This document shows positions 7,537 to 15,797 of a DNA stretch of 50,141 nt, in pieces. The position numbers were made by a program, and so were the translations under genes. Positions within the stretch are counted from its first letter, which is position 1; every line of letters begins with the position of its first letter. The stretch spans positions 1 to 50,141 of the forward strand of contig ONIY01000011.1 of assembly GCA_900318065.1 (NCBI GenBank). The letters are read 5' to 3'. This DNA comes from an uncultured Prevotellaceae bacterium (GTDB lineage: Bacteria > Bacteroidota > Bacteroidia > Bacteroidales > Muribaculaceae). The notes beneath the pieces were generated by a model, which saw nothing but the letters and a program-made list of their open reading frames with translations, did no database searches and was not told the DNA's origin.

Positions 7537-9372
7537 ATGGGCAGTTATGGCAAGGTAAATAAGACAATCGACGAGCCACAGGCAACGCGGCTTGGCAAGA
7601 TGTTTGCCGGCTTGCGCCACTGGCGTGAGACTCACATCAAGGAGAAGACCTTTGTTGTGGTTCTTGCATTGGTAGTGGGCGCTGTCTCGGGCCTTGCGGC
7701 ATTGCTGCTAAAGTTCCTCATCGCCTTTATTGCTGGCCTTCTCACCAAGCATGTGCACATTGCTGGTGGCAACTATGAGTATCTGGTGTTCCCTGTGGCG
7801 GGTATCCTGCTGGCAGGGATGTATGTGCGATATGTCATTAAAGACGACATCTATCACGGTGTCACTCGTGTGCTCTACGCCATTGCACAGCGCAAGAGCA
7901 GGTTGAAGCCGCACAACATGTATGCCTCGCTCGTGGCGTCGTCGGTGACAATAGGCTTTGGTGGCTCGGTGGGTGCCGAGGGTCCTATAGTGTTTACCGG
8001 TGCGGCGATTGGGTCTAACCTGGGGCAATTCTTCAGACTGTCGCCACAGACGCTCATGCTCCTTGTGGGTTGTGGCGCGGCAGCCGGTATCGCCGGCATC
8101 TTCAAGGCCCCTATCGCGGGAGTGCTGTTCACTATCGAGGTGCTGCTCATCGACCTCAACTCGCGCTCGGTGGTGCCGCTGATTATCGCATCGGTGACAG
8201 GCGCCACAGTGGCCTATGCCTTCACGGGCTATAACGTGGAGTTTTTCTTCTCGCAGAGCGAGCCGTTCTTCACGTCTCGCATCCCGTTTGTGATAATGCT
8301 GGGCCTCTTCTGCGGCTTTGTGTCGTTCTACTTCAACAAGACCATTGAGATGATGGAAACGATGTTTGCCCGCATTGCCAATCCCTGGGTGCGCTTTGCC
8401 ATTGGTGCGGTTATCCTCAGCTTGCTCATCTTCTTTTTCCCTGCCCTCTATGGCGAGGGTTACGGCGCTATCAATAGTCTGCTCAACGGCGACGTGAAGC
8501 CGTTGTTCGACAACAGCTTGTTCTACGACCATCGGGGCAGCATGTGGTGGGCTGTGGCTCTTGTGGGATGCCTGTGCTTCACTAAGGTGTTTGCCACTAG
8601 CGCTACCAATGGCGGTGGCGGTGTGGGAGGAACGTTTGCTCCCTCGCTCTATGTGGGATGCATGGCAGGATTCTTCTTCGCCTTCCTGCTCAACTCGCTG
8701 GGAGTGATCGACCCGTCGATGCCTCTCTCACACAAGAATTTCGCCTTGCTGGGTATGGCAGGAGTGATGGCAGGAGTGATGCATGCGCCGCTCATGGCAA
8801 TCTTCCTCACTGCCGAGATGACTGGTGGCTACGAGCTGTTCCTGCCGCTGCTCATCGTGGCTGTGGTCTCTTACCTCACCTCGCGCATCTTGTTGCCCTA
8901 TGGCATCTATTCTCGCCGCCTTGCCAAGCGTGGCGAGTTGCTCACGCACCACAAGGACAAGTCGGTGCTCACGCTGCTCAAGATCGACAGCGTCATAGAG
9001 ACCGATTTCACCCCTGTGCATCCCAAGATGAGCCTCAAGGAGATGGTCGATGTGATAGCGCAGAGTTCGCGAAACCTATTCCCAGTGACCGATGATGATG
9101 GCCGCTTGATGGGCGTGGTGTTGCTCGACGACATTCGCAACATCATGTTCCGCCCCGACCTCTACCGCCGCATCTATGTGGAGCGTTTCATGTCGTCGCC
9201 ACCGGCACAAATCGAGGTGGGCACGCCCATGGAGAAGGTGATGAAGACTTTCGACGAGACCAAGGCATGGAACCTGCCTGTGGTGGAGAACGGGAAATAT
9301 GTGGGATTTGTCTCTAAATCAAAGATTTTCAACTCCTACCGCGAATTGCTCAAGCACTACAGCTACGATTAA
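7537..9372 (+). CDS. ClC-family chloride channel/antiporter with C-terminal CBS pair
   Basis: A 611-aa integral membrane protein. The ClC core (about 35-470) shows the selectivity motifs GFGGSVGAEGP (about 138-148, containing the gating Glu), GAAAGIAGIFKAPIAG and GGVGGTFAPSLYVG (about 359-372, the GxFxP element). Two cytoplasmic CBS domains follow (about 485-600; FTPVHPKMSLKEMV and the FVSKSKI end), which in this family often sense adenine nucleotides. I chose the ATG at 7537 over the in-frame GTG at 7528: it begins just after the TGA of the upstream gene and needs no unusual start. Whether it is a channel or a Cl-/H+ exchanger cannot be read safely from sequence. Confidence 0.93.
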   Translation: MGSYGKVNKTIDEPQATRLGKMFAGLRHWRETHIKEKTFVVVLALVVGAVSGLAALLLKFLIAFIAGLLTKHVHIAGGNYEYLVFPVAGILLAGMYVRYVIKDDIYHGVTRVLYAIAQRKSRLKPHNMYASLVASSVTIGFGGSVGAEGPIVFTGAAIGSNLGQFFRLSPQTLMLLVGCGAAAGIAGIFKAPIAGVLFTIEVLLIDLNSRSVVPLIIASVTGATVAYAFTGYNVEFFFSQSEPFFTSRIPFVIMLGLFCGFVSFYFNKTIEMMETMFARIANPWVRFAIGAVILSLLIFFFPALYGEGYGAINSLLNGDVKPLFDNSLFYDHRGSMWWAVALVGCLCFTKVFATSATNGGGGVGGTFAPSLYVGCMAGFFFAFLLNSLGVIDPSMPLSHKNFALLGMAGVMAGVMHAPLMAIFLTAEMTGGYELFLPLLIVAVVSYLTSRILLPYGIYSRRLAKRGELLTHHKDKSVLTLLKIDSVIETDFTPVHPKMSLKEMVDVIAQSSRNLFPVTDDDGRLMGVVLLDDIRNIMFRPDLYRRIYVERFMSSPPAQIEVGTPMEKVMKTFDETKAWNLPVVENGKYVGFVSKSKIFNSYRELLKHYSYD

Positions 9373-9397
9373 GCCAGTGTAGCGCATAATACATAAA

Positions 9398-9429
9398 CTA
9401 GATAATCTAGAAGTCTAGATATTCTAGAC
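9398..9429. repeat. CTAGA-type short repeats upstream of fmt
   Basis: Four CTAGA-containing units (CTAGATAAT, CTAGAAGT, CTAGATATT, CTAGA) fill most of the ClC-fmt gap. A similar tract occurs at about 43272-43311, so the motif is dispersed. Confidence 0.75.
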
Positions 9430-9448
9430 TCACTATAAAAGAAACTAC

Positions 9449-10561
9449 ATGACAAAAGAAGAACTCAGAATAGTATTTTTTGGAACTCCTGACTTTGCTG
9501 TCGAGAGCCTGCGGCGGCTGGTAGAGGGTGGATATGACATTGTGGGCGTGGTCACTATGCCCGACAAGATTGCCGGTCGCGGACATCGCCTCATTCAGTC
9601 GGCAGTAAAGCAGTATGCCGTGGAGCAGGGGCTTCACGTTATGCAGCCCGAGCGCCTCAAGGACGAGGCGTTTGTCGCCGAGTTGCGAAGCCTCAATGCG
9701 CAGTTGCACATCGTCATAGCCTTCCGCATGCTGCCCGAGGTGGTGTGGGCAATGCCACCGCTGGGCACCTTCAACCTCCACGCGTCGCTGCTGCCCAAGT
9801 ATCGTGGCGCGGCACCCATCAACTGGGCGGTGATGAATGGCGACAAGGTGACGGGAGTCACCACGTTCTTCCTCAAGCACGAGATTGACACGGGCGACGT
9901 GATTCAGCAGCAGTCCATCGAGATAGGCCGCACCGACAATGTTGAGGCAATTCATGACCGTCTCATGATGCTGGGTGCCGGCATGGTGATCGACACCGTC
10001 GATGCCATTATCGCTGGCACCGTCAAGCCCATTCCGCAAGAGCAGATGCTCACGGCAGGCGAGCAACCCACTCCTGCGCCCAAGATTTTCACCGAGACTT
10101 GCCGCATCGACTGGAACCGTCCCGCCGAGCAGCTTTATAACCACATTCGCGGTCTCTCGCCCTATCCCGCAGCATGGAGCGAGATTGCCGATGCTCAGGG
10201 AAATATCCACCATGTAAAAATCTTCGCCACCAGCGAGCCCATAGCATATGATGAGATGGTGGCGGAGGCAAACTCCCCCTCTAAGATAGAGGGGGCTGGG
10301 GGGAGTATGATCTCCAACAAAGCTGGGGGGAGTATGATCTCCCATGAGGCAGGTGAGAGTATGATTTCCCATGAGGCTGGTGAGAGTGTGAAGTGCACCA
10401 AACCAGCACCAGGCACCATCACCGCCAGTGGCAACCGCATGGTAGTGGCATGTGGCGATGGTGCTCTCGAAATCCTGTCGCTCCAGCTCTCGGGCAAGCG
10501 CCGCATGCCGGCAGCCGACTTCATGCGCGGCTTCAACCTCGAGGGATGCTGCTTCAAGTAA
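9449..10561 (+). CDS. fmt: Methionyl-tRNA formyltransferase with an in-frame repeat insertion
   Basis: Transfers a formyl group from 10-formyl-THF to initiator Met-tRNA. The N-terminal Rossmann domain starts LRIVFFGTPDFAV, and the catalytic block is FNLHASLLPKYRGAAPINWA near residue 107 (Asn-His and the SLLPKYRG loop), followed by HEIDTGDVI. The C-terminal OB-type domain is interrupted. After residue 271 (VAEA) there is a stretch of about 45 residues, NSPSKIEGA followed by GGSMISNKA, GGSMISHEA, GESMISHEA and GESV, before the domain resumes near KPAPGTITASGNRMVVACG. This makes the protein 370 aa against the usual 310-325. The reading frame is intact through the insertion, so the enzyme is probably still made. 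The stop is followed by a long non-coding region. Confidence 0.95.
   Translation: MTKEELRIVFFGTPDFAVESLRRLVEGGYDIVGVVTMPDKIAGRGHRLIQSAVKQYAVEQGLHVMQPERLKDEAFVAELRSLNAQLHIVIAFRMLPEVVWAMPPLGTFNLHASLLPKYRGAAPINWAVMNGDKVTGVTTFFLKHEIDTGDVIQQQSIEIGRTDNVEAIHDRLMMLGAGMVIDTVDAIIAGTVKPIPQEQMLTAGEQPTPAPKIFTETCRIDWNRPAEQLYNHIRGLSPYPAAWSEIADAQGNIHHVKIFATSEPIAYDEMVAEANSPSKIEGAGGSMISNKAGGSMISHEAGESMISHEAGESVKCTKPAPGTITASGNRMVVACGDGALEILSLQLSGKRRMPAADFMRGFNLEGCCFK
10275..10393. repeat. Hairpin plus 27-nt tandem repeats inserted in fmt
   Basis: A perfect 9-bp stem (CCCCCTCTA at 10275-10283, TAGAGGGGG at 10287-10295) is followed by three full 27-nt units (10298-10324, 10325-10351, 10352-10378) and a partial fourth. 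Each unit encodes nine residues, so frame is kept. The same stem with a different loop stands in non-coding DNA at 41727-41748, which marks this as a dispersed element that landed inside a gene. Confidence 0.93.
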
Positions 10562-11178
10562 GGCAAAATTGCCTGACTGGCAATCTGATAAAAGGATTAT
10601 TGTTAGAACTTGTTCTTTCTCTTTTTATTTTGTGAAGACATGATTCTAACCATTGGAGTCCGATAAAAGTCCGTTGGGGCTTGGATTTTTGAATGTGAAG
10701 CATACGATGGCTGGCCGTAGGCCAGGACGTCCCCAGCGGGGACGAAGTGAGTTAACCTCACGGCGCGTACCCCGGAGGGGTGCGTGGCGTGAGGGGTGAT
10801 CATATCCATCCACTTAACGGGCCCCGCAGGGGGCCAACACTTGCTGGCATTGATCCACATAAGAGTAATGGGCTTACATGATGGATGTTGTTGACCCTCT
10901 ACGAGGCTCGGAATAAGGGAAAACTCAGGACATCCCACGCCACGCACCCCTTTGGGGTACGCGCCGTGGGGTTACATCATTTCGCCCCCTTCGGGGACGC
11001 TTTGGCCTACGGCCAACTCGCAAAAGCCATGGTTGTGCCGTTTTCATTTTTTGTCGGGCACTAATAATAAACTATCAACCATAAGAATAAAGTTGCGCAG
11101 CGACTTTGAAAACTTGAATTTTGTTGGAAAAAATCAAAAAAAATTGGTTTTTATCGCTATTGTTGAAAAATTTATTGC
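10562..11178. other. 617-bp non-coding, structure-rich region between fmt and sppA
   Basis: No convincing gene. Short open frames here overlap the palindromes and read like translated repeats. The main content is the large inverted repeat described separately (about 10712-11015), followed by an AT-rich stretch leading to the sppA promoter. Confidence 0.8.
10712..11015. repeat. Large inverted repeat with nested hairpins (about 82-bp arms, 140-bp interior)
   Basis: The left arm (about 10712-10793) and the reverse complement of the right arm (about 10932-11015) run in parallel: TGGCCGTAGGCCA, then GTCCCCAGCGGGGAC in the left arm versus GTCCCCGAAGGGGGC in the right, then GTTAACCTCACGGCGCGTAC versus TGTAACCCCACGGCGCGTAC, then GGGGTGCGTGGCGTG in both. 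Each arm is itself a chain of small hairpins (GGCCGTAGGCC; TACCCCGGAGGGGTGCG). The interior has a further GC hairpin (GGGCCCCGCAGGGGGCC, about 10819). No transposase or other ORF is inside. It could be a miniature inverted-repeat element or a structured RNA or terminator cluster. Confidence 0.85.
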
Positions 11179-11186
11179 TATCTTTG
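11179..11186 (+). promoter_or_regulatory. -7 box for the sppA operon
   Basis: TATCTTTG, followed by TAG, matches the Bacteroidota -7 consensus and stands about 120 bp before the sppA start. TTG triplets lie at 11160-11164, slightly close for a -33 element. Confidence 0.65.
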
Positions 11187-11300
11187 TAGATTGCATAGGG
11201 CGGGTTGCGCCCCGTGCTTTGAAAAAACGAGATTGAAATATAATTATAAACACCACCTCGCAGTGGTTTTATGTTATTGAAAATAAAACGATTAAGCGAT

Positions 11301-13124
11301 ATGTTGAAAAAATTTTTCTTGGTAGTTTGTGGCTCATTTGTGGGCGTCTTTTTGGCGTTGTTGTTCTTCACACTAACGTCAATAATCATGAGTTTTGTAA
11401 TCTTTGGCTCCATGTCGAGTGCCATGGGTGGCAGTGCAAAAGTTGAGAAGAATTCAATCCTCTATGTCAACCTGGAGGGCTCGCTCAATGAACGCGACGC
11501 GGCAATGGGTGGTTCTATCATGTCCTTTATGCCTAACCAGCAGAAGTCGCAGAGCCTGAACACCCTTATCAAGGCCCTCAAGATTGCCAAGAACGACGAT
11601 AAGATAAAGGGTCTTTATCTTGACTGTCGCGGCATGGCAAGCGGCATGTCGTCGCTCTACGAGCTGCGCGAGGTTATCAAGGAGTTCAAGACCAGCAAGA
11701 AATTTGTCTATGCCTATGGCGACGAGGGTATCATGCAGAGCGACTACTACCTGGCATCGCTTGCCGACAGTATTTTCCTCAACCCCGAGGGAACAGTCGA
11801 CATTCACGGACTGGGCTCCATGACCCCCTACATGAAGAAACTGCTTGACAAGGCAGGCGTGGAGATGCAAGTGGTGAGAGTGGGAACTTTCAAGAGCGCT
11901 GTAGAGCCTTATATGCTCGAGGAGATGAGCCCTGCCAACCGCGAGCAGCAGGAGCACTACCTGGGCAGCCTGTGGAGCGTGATCTCGACCGACATGGCTA
12001 AGGCGCGCGGCATCGAAAAGGCTAAGTTTGATGCTTTAACCGACAGCCTGATGATAACAATGAGTGCCGACGAACTCATAAAGAGCAAACTCGTTGACCA
12101 CCTGTGCTATCGCACACAGATGGAAGACAAACTGCGCAAACTCACCGATGTTGACGAGAAAGACGACCTCAAGCTCGTCAGCCCTGGCGACCTGGTTGCC
12201 AGCAACGACGACCCATTTGGCACTGGCGGCGACGTGGTGGCTGTGCTCTATGCTACTGGCGAGATAAATAGTGGCACCGAAGATGGCGGCTCTATGCCCA
12301 TTCCCGGAATGGGAGGTGGCGAGGCTATCTATAGCGAGTCACTGGCTAAGCAAATCAGGGAGCTGCAACTTGACGAGGATGTCAAGGGACTGGTGCTCAG
12401 GGTGAACTCGCCTGGTGGAAGCGCATTTGGCAGCGAGGAGATATGGAAGGCTCTCGAGGATTTCAAGGCTAGTGGAAAGCCACTGGCAGTGTCGATGAGC
12501 GACTATGCCGCTTCGGGTGGCTATTATATCTCATCGGGTGCTCAGCGCATCTTTGCCGAGCCCACCACCATCACTGGCAGCATTGGCATCTTTGGCATGA
12601 TTCCTAATGCCAGCAATCTCATCAACAACACGCTGGGCGTGAAGATGGAAGAGGTTCACACCAACGAGAACGCAATCGTTGGTACACCATATAAGGCTCT
12701 CAACGAGCAGCAGATTGCTGCTTTGCAACGCATGGTGAACCGTGGCTACGAGACCTTCACTGGTCGCTGCGCACAAGGTCGCAAGATGTCGCAAGACTCC
12801 ATCAAGACCATTGGCGAGGGACGTGTGTGGGACGCTGTCACTGCCAAGCAGATAGGTCTGGTCGACGAGTTTGGAGGCCTTGAGGCTGCCGTTAAATGGG
12901 TGGCACAGCAGGCAAAACTCAAAGCCGATGGCTACAAAGTGGTAGATTATCCTAACGCCGAGATGTCGTTCTTCGACATGCTATCGATGATGCAGACAAT
13001 GAGAATTGAGAGCGACATGCGCACTCGCATGGGATTGTTCTACAACTACTACGAGCAGTTGCAGGCTGTCCTCAACCGTGACCGTGTGCTGTGCTTGATG
13101 GAACCCATAGAGATTGATTTTTAG
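11301..13124 (+). CDS. sppA: Signal peptide peptidase SppA, 67K type
   Basis: An inner-membrane serine protease with a Ser-Lys dyad that degrades cleaved signal peptides. It is the long double-domain type (607 aa from this start). One N-terminal TM anchor (KKFFLVVCGSFVGVFLALLF) is followed by the N-domain, which carries the catalytic Lys in GTFKSAVEPY (about Lys198), and a C-domain with the nucleophile Ser in SDYAASGGYY (about Ser405), followed by TTITGSIGIFG. An in-frame ATG at 11271 would add ten residues (MLLKIKRLSD). I prefer 11301 because the TM anchor then starts at the very N-terminus, but either start is possible. It heads a likely sppA-lpxK-PNP operon that ends at the terminator at 15207. 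Confidence 0.93.
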   Translation: MLKKFFLVVCGSFVGVFLALLFFTLTSIIMSFVIFGSMSSAMGGSAKVEKNSILYVNLEGSLNERDAAMGGSIMSFMPNQQKSQSLNTLIKALKIAKNDDKIKGLYLDCRGMASGMSSLYELREVIKEFKTSKKFVYAYGDEGIMQSDYYLASLADSIFLNPEGTVDIHGLGSMTPYMKKLLDKAGVEMQVVRVGTFKSAVEPYMLEEMSPANREQQEHYLGSLWSVISTDMAKARGIEKAKFDALTDSLMITMSADELIKSKLVDHLCYRTQMEDKLRKLTDVDEKDDLKLVSPGDLVASNDDPFGTGGDVVAVLYATGEINSGTEDGGSMPIPGMGGGEAIYSESLAKQIRELQLDEDVKGLVLRVNSPGGSAFGSEEIWKALEDFKASGKPLAVSMSDYAASGGYYISSGAQRIFAEPTTITGSIGIFGMIPNASNLINNTLGVKMEEVHTNENAIVGTPYKALNEQQIAALQRMVNRGYETFTGRCAQGRKMSQDSIKTIGEGRVWDAVTAKQIGLVDEFGGLEAAVKWVAQQAKLKADGYKVVDYPNAEMSFFDMLSMMQTMRIESDMRTRMGLFYNYYEQLQAVLNRDRVLCLMEPIEIDF

Positions 13125-13157
13125 AACTAAACTAAATACATCAACTGTACTATTCTG

Positions 13158-14279
13158 ATGGATTTAGACGATGTAACAAGAGTTGGCCGCAAGGTCCTTG
13201 AGGTGAGCGAGCGCATCCTGCTCACGCCACTGTCGTGGCTCTATGGAGCTGGGGTGTGGCTGCGGCAGCAAGGATTCAACACTGGCTTGCTCAAGCAGGA
13301 GGAGTTTGACGTGCCAGTAGTCACCATTGGCAACGTTACCGTGGGTGGCACAGGCAAGACGCCTCATGTGGAATATATAGTGTCGAGATTGTGCCGCAAG
13401 TATGACATCGCGGTCCTGAGCCGTGGCTACAAGCGCCACACTAAGGGATTTGTGATGGCCAACGATAACATGTCGCCAGTGGACCTGGGCGATGAGCCTT
13501 ATCAAATCTATCGCAAGTTCCGTGGCATTGTCACAGTGGCGGTGTGCGAGGACCGTCGCAAGGGTATCAAGAACTTGCTGCGCTTCAACCCCAACATCAA
13601 CCTCATCATCCTCGACGACGCCATGCAGCACCGCTATGTCAAGCCCAAGGTGAGCGTGGTGATGATTGACTTTAGCCGTCCACCTTATGAAGACAAGTTG
13701 CTGCCACTAGGCTCGCTGCGTGAGCCTGCCAACCGCATCCTCAAGTGCGACATGGTGGTGGTGACCAAATGTCCCGACGACGTCAAGCCCGTTGACCTGC
13801 GCATGATGAAGGAGCACCTTGACCTGTTCAAGTATCAGCAACTGTATTTCTCCAAGGTGCGCTATGGCGCTCCCGAGCCGGTGTTCCCCATTGGCAACCC
13901 CGACCTCACTTCGCTCAACTGGCTCGATGAGGACGACTTGATCCTGGGCATTGCCGGCATTGCCAATCCGCGCCCCTTTGCCAAGTATCTCAAGCAGTTT
14001 GGCACTCGTCTCAAGGTGATCCACTACGACGACCATCACACCTACAGCCGTGACGACTTCCGCTATATCTTCAGGCTGTTCAACGAGTTGAAGGGCAAGC
14101 GCAAGTACATTGTCACAACCGAGAAGGATGCTGTGCGCATTCTCAACAGTCCGTATTTCCCTCCCGATCGTCAAGACGACATCTATTTCATCCCCATTCA
14201 GGCCGACTTCCTCAACTATGAGGACCGCGACTTCATCTATGAGCTCCAAAAGAAGATTGAGGGCATCGACGATTTGTAG
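13158..14279 (+). CDS. lpxK: Tetraacyldisaccharide 4'-kinase (lipid A synthesis)
   Basis: Phosphorylates the 4' position of the lipid A disaccharide precursor at the cytoplasmic face of the inner membrane. The 373-aa protein shows an N-terminal hydrophobic/amphipathic stretch (LTPLSWLYGAGVWLRQQGF), the P-loop with its preceding strand (VTIGNVTVGGTGKTPHVEY, about 56-74), the LSRGYKR block and LDDAMQHRYV, which are typical of LpxK. It starts 33 bp after sppA. Its presence is consistent with LPS-type lipid A. Confidence 0.95.
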   Translation: MDLDDVTRVGRKVLEVSERILLTPLSWLYGAGVWLRQQGFNTGLLKQEEFDVPVVTIGNVTVGGTGKTPHVEYIVSRLCRKYDIAVLSRGYKRHTKGFVMANDNMSPVDLGDEPYQIYRKFRGIVTVAVCEDRRKGIKNLLRFNPNINLIILDDAMQHRYVKPKVSVVMIDFSRPPYEDKLLPLGSLREPANRILKCDMVVVTKCPDDVKPVDLRMMKEHLDLFKYQQLYFSKVRYGAPEPVFPIGNPDLTSLNWLDEDDLILGIAGIANPRPFAKYLKQFGTRLKVIHYDDHHTYSRDDFRYIFRLFNELKGKRKYIVTTEKDAVRILNSPYFPPDRQDDIYFIPIQADFLNYEDRDFIYELQKKIEGIDDL

Positions 14280-14341
14280 GGCAGCGCGTGAGGGAATGAA
14301 TTGAAGACAAACCTATTATTAACTCTAATATATATAAGATT

Positions 14342-15184
14342 ATGACTAAAGAAATTAACTGGCTGGAAAAGATTCAAGAAACCGCCGCTTTCCTCAAGGA
14401 GAAAGTGGGTGGCGAGATGCCTAAGGTGGCGATTGTGCTGGGCTCTGGTCTGGGCAATCTTGCCGACAAAATTGACATCAAGGCTGCTATACCATATAGT
14501 GAAATCCCCAATTTCCCCGTCAGCACTGTTGAGGGACACAAGGGACAGCTCATCTTTGGCATGCTGGGCAAGAAGTATGTCATGGCAATGCAAGGACGTT
14601 TCCACTACTATGAGGGTTACTCGATGAAGGAGGCCACGTTCCCTATTCGCGTGATGAAGGCACTGGGCGTTAAGGTGCTGTGCGTGAGCAATGCCGCTGG
14701 AGGCATGAATCCCGAGTTCCGTGTGGGCGACGTGATGCTTATTACCGACCACATCAACCTCTTCCCCGACCATCCCTTGCGCGGCAAGAACTACAACGAG
14801 CTTGGACCACGCTTCCCCGCTATGAACGAGGCCTATAGCCACCGCATTCTCGACCTGGCACGCAAGATTGCCAAGGAGAACAATATCAGGCTCATGGAGG
14901 GTGTCTATGTGGGCACTCAGGGACCAACGTTTGAGACTCCATCGGAGTACCGCTTCTTCTATCGCATTGGCGGTGACGCAGTGGGCATGAGCACTGTGCC
15001 TGAGGTGATTGTGGCTCGCCATGCCGGCATCGAGGTATTTGGACTGAGCGTTATCACCGACTTGGGCGGCGAGGGCATCTATGTGGATGTTTCGCACGAG
15101 GAGGTGCAGCAGGCTGCCACCAAGGCCGAGCCCATCATGACGCTGATGGTGCAAGAGGTCATCAACAACCTCGACGAGGTGTAA
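14342..15184 (+). CDS. punA: Purine nucleoside phosphorylase (trimeric, class II type)
   Basis: Reversibly phosphorolyses purine (deoxy)nucleosides to the base and (deoxy)ribose-1-phosphate. The 280-aa protein has the phosphate-binding GSGLGNLAD near residue 36, STVEGHKG, the hallmark [20 protein letters not shown] and [11 protein letters not shown], and the base-site region [12 protein letters not shown] followed by [18 protein letters not shown]. This is the low-molecular-mass PNP/MTAP family, not the hexameric DeoD type. It follows lpxK by 62 bp and ends in a strong terminator. Confidence 0.93.
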   Translation: MTKEINWLEKIQETAAFLKEKVGGEMPKVAIVLGSGLGNLADKIDIKAAIPYSEIPNFPVSTVEGHKGQLIFGMLGKKYVMAMQGRFHYYEGYSMKEATFPIRVMKALGVKVLCVSNAAGGMNPEFRVGDVMLITDHINLFPDHPLRGKNYNELGPRFPAMNEAYSHRILDLARKIAKENNIRLMEGVYVGTQGPTFETPSEYRFFYRIGGDAVGMSTVPEVIVARHAGIEVFGLSVITDLGGEGIYVDVSHEEVQQAATKAEPIMTLMVQEVINNLDEV

Positions 15185-15206
15185 TCATTGATTAGAATTA
15201 TCTTAT

Positions 15207-15246
15207 AAAAATGTCCTCAAAGAAATGTTTTTGGGGACATTTTTTC
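15207..15246 (+). terminator. Intrinsic terminator after the sppA-lpxK-PNP operon
   Basis: A 15-bp stem with one mismatch (AAAAATGTCCTCAAA at 15207-15221 pairing with TTTGGGGACATTTTT at 15230-15244), an 8-nt loop and a T run. Confidence 0.9.
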
Positions 15247-15308
15247 AAGGCTTTATTTTGTAAATAACAGAAATTTTGCCCTGTGTGTAATAAAGTGTAA
15301 TTGATTTC

Positions 15309-15339
15309 TTGCAGCCACTAAAGGCAATTTCTACCTTTG
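15309..15339 (+). promoter_or_regulatory. Promoter of the TonB-domain/TPR-HTH pair
   Basis: TTG at 15309-15311, a 20-bp spacer, and TACCTTTG at 15332-15339 followed by CA. This is a good full Bacteroidota promoter, 54 bp before the start codon. Confidence 0.8.
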
Positions 15340-15392
15340 CAACGTCCGGACAGACTAACCGATTGTTGAACCATTCAAAAAAAGTAAAGAAG

Positions 15393-15797
15393 ATGAAGAA
15401 ATTTATTTTAATGTCGATGATGGCAGTATTATGCATCATGACAATGAGCGCACAGAAGACTGTTGTGTCACAAAAGAGCCAGAAAGTATATGACACAGTA
15501 GATCAAATGCCCGAGTTTGCCGGTGGCATGTCGGCATTGATTGATTACCTGAGTACAAACATTAAATACCCCCAAGATGCGATAAAGCAGAATCTGTCGG
15601 GAAGAGTCATGGTGATGTTTGTGGTTGAGACCGATGGCAGCATTTCAAACGTTAAAGTGGCTAAGAACGTGTTCCCTTCACTAGATGCCGAGGCAGTTAG
15701 GGTTGTAAAGGCAATGCCCAAGTGGATTCCTGGAAGACATAAAGGCAAGATTGTTAGAGTAAACTATACATTGCCTATAGTGTTCTCAATTAAGTAA
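15393..15797 (+). CDS. Secreted TonB C-terminal-domain protein
   Basis: From the ATG at 15393 the product is 134 aa. An upstream in-frame start at 15309 overlaps the promoter and is rejected. The N-terminus is a signal peptide (MKKFILMSMMAVLCIMTMSA, then Q). The mature part is a single TonB C-terminal domain: MPEFAGGMSALIDYLSTNIK, YPQDAIKQNLSGRVMV, ETDGSISNV and AMPKWIPGRHKGK are the typical blocks. There is no TM anchor or Pro-rich spacer, so it is not a classical TonB energy transducer but one of the short periplasmic forms common in Bacteroidota. Its TAA overlaps the ATG of the TPR-HTH lipoprotein by one base (TAATG), implying coupled translation and a shared function. Confidence 0.85.
   Translation: MKKFILMSMMAVLCIMTMSAQKTVVSQKSQKVYDTVDQMPEFAGGMSALIDYLSTNIKYPQDAIKQNLSGRVMVMFVVETDGSISNVKVAKNVFPSLDAEAVRVVKAMPKWIPGRHKGKIVRVNYTLPIVFSIK

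Noticed and set aside
10603-10947. A 114-aa minus-strand open frame in the fmt-sppA gap
   Set aside because: It runs through the large inverted repeat and its codons follow the palindromes; there is no promoter, no family resemblance and an odd composition.
10952-11236. A 94-aa plus-strand open frame before sppA
   Set aside because: It starts in the right arm of the inverted repeat and runs through the sppA -7 box; it looks like chance coding in non-coding DNA.
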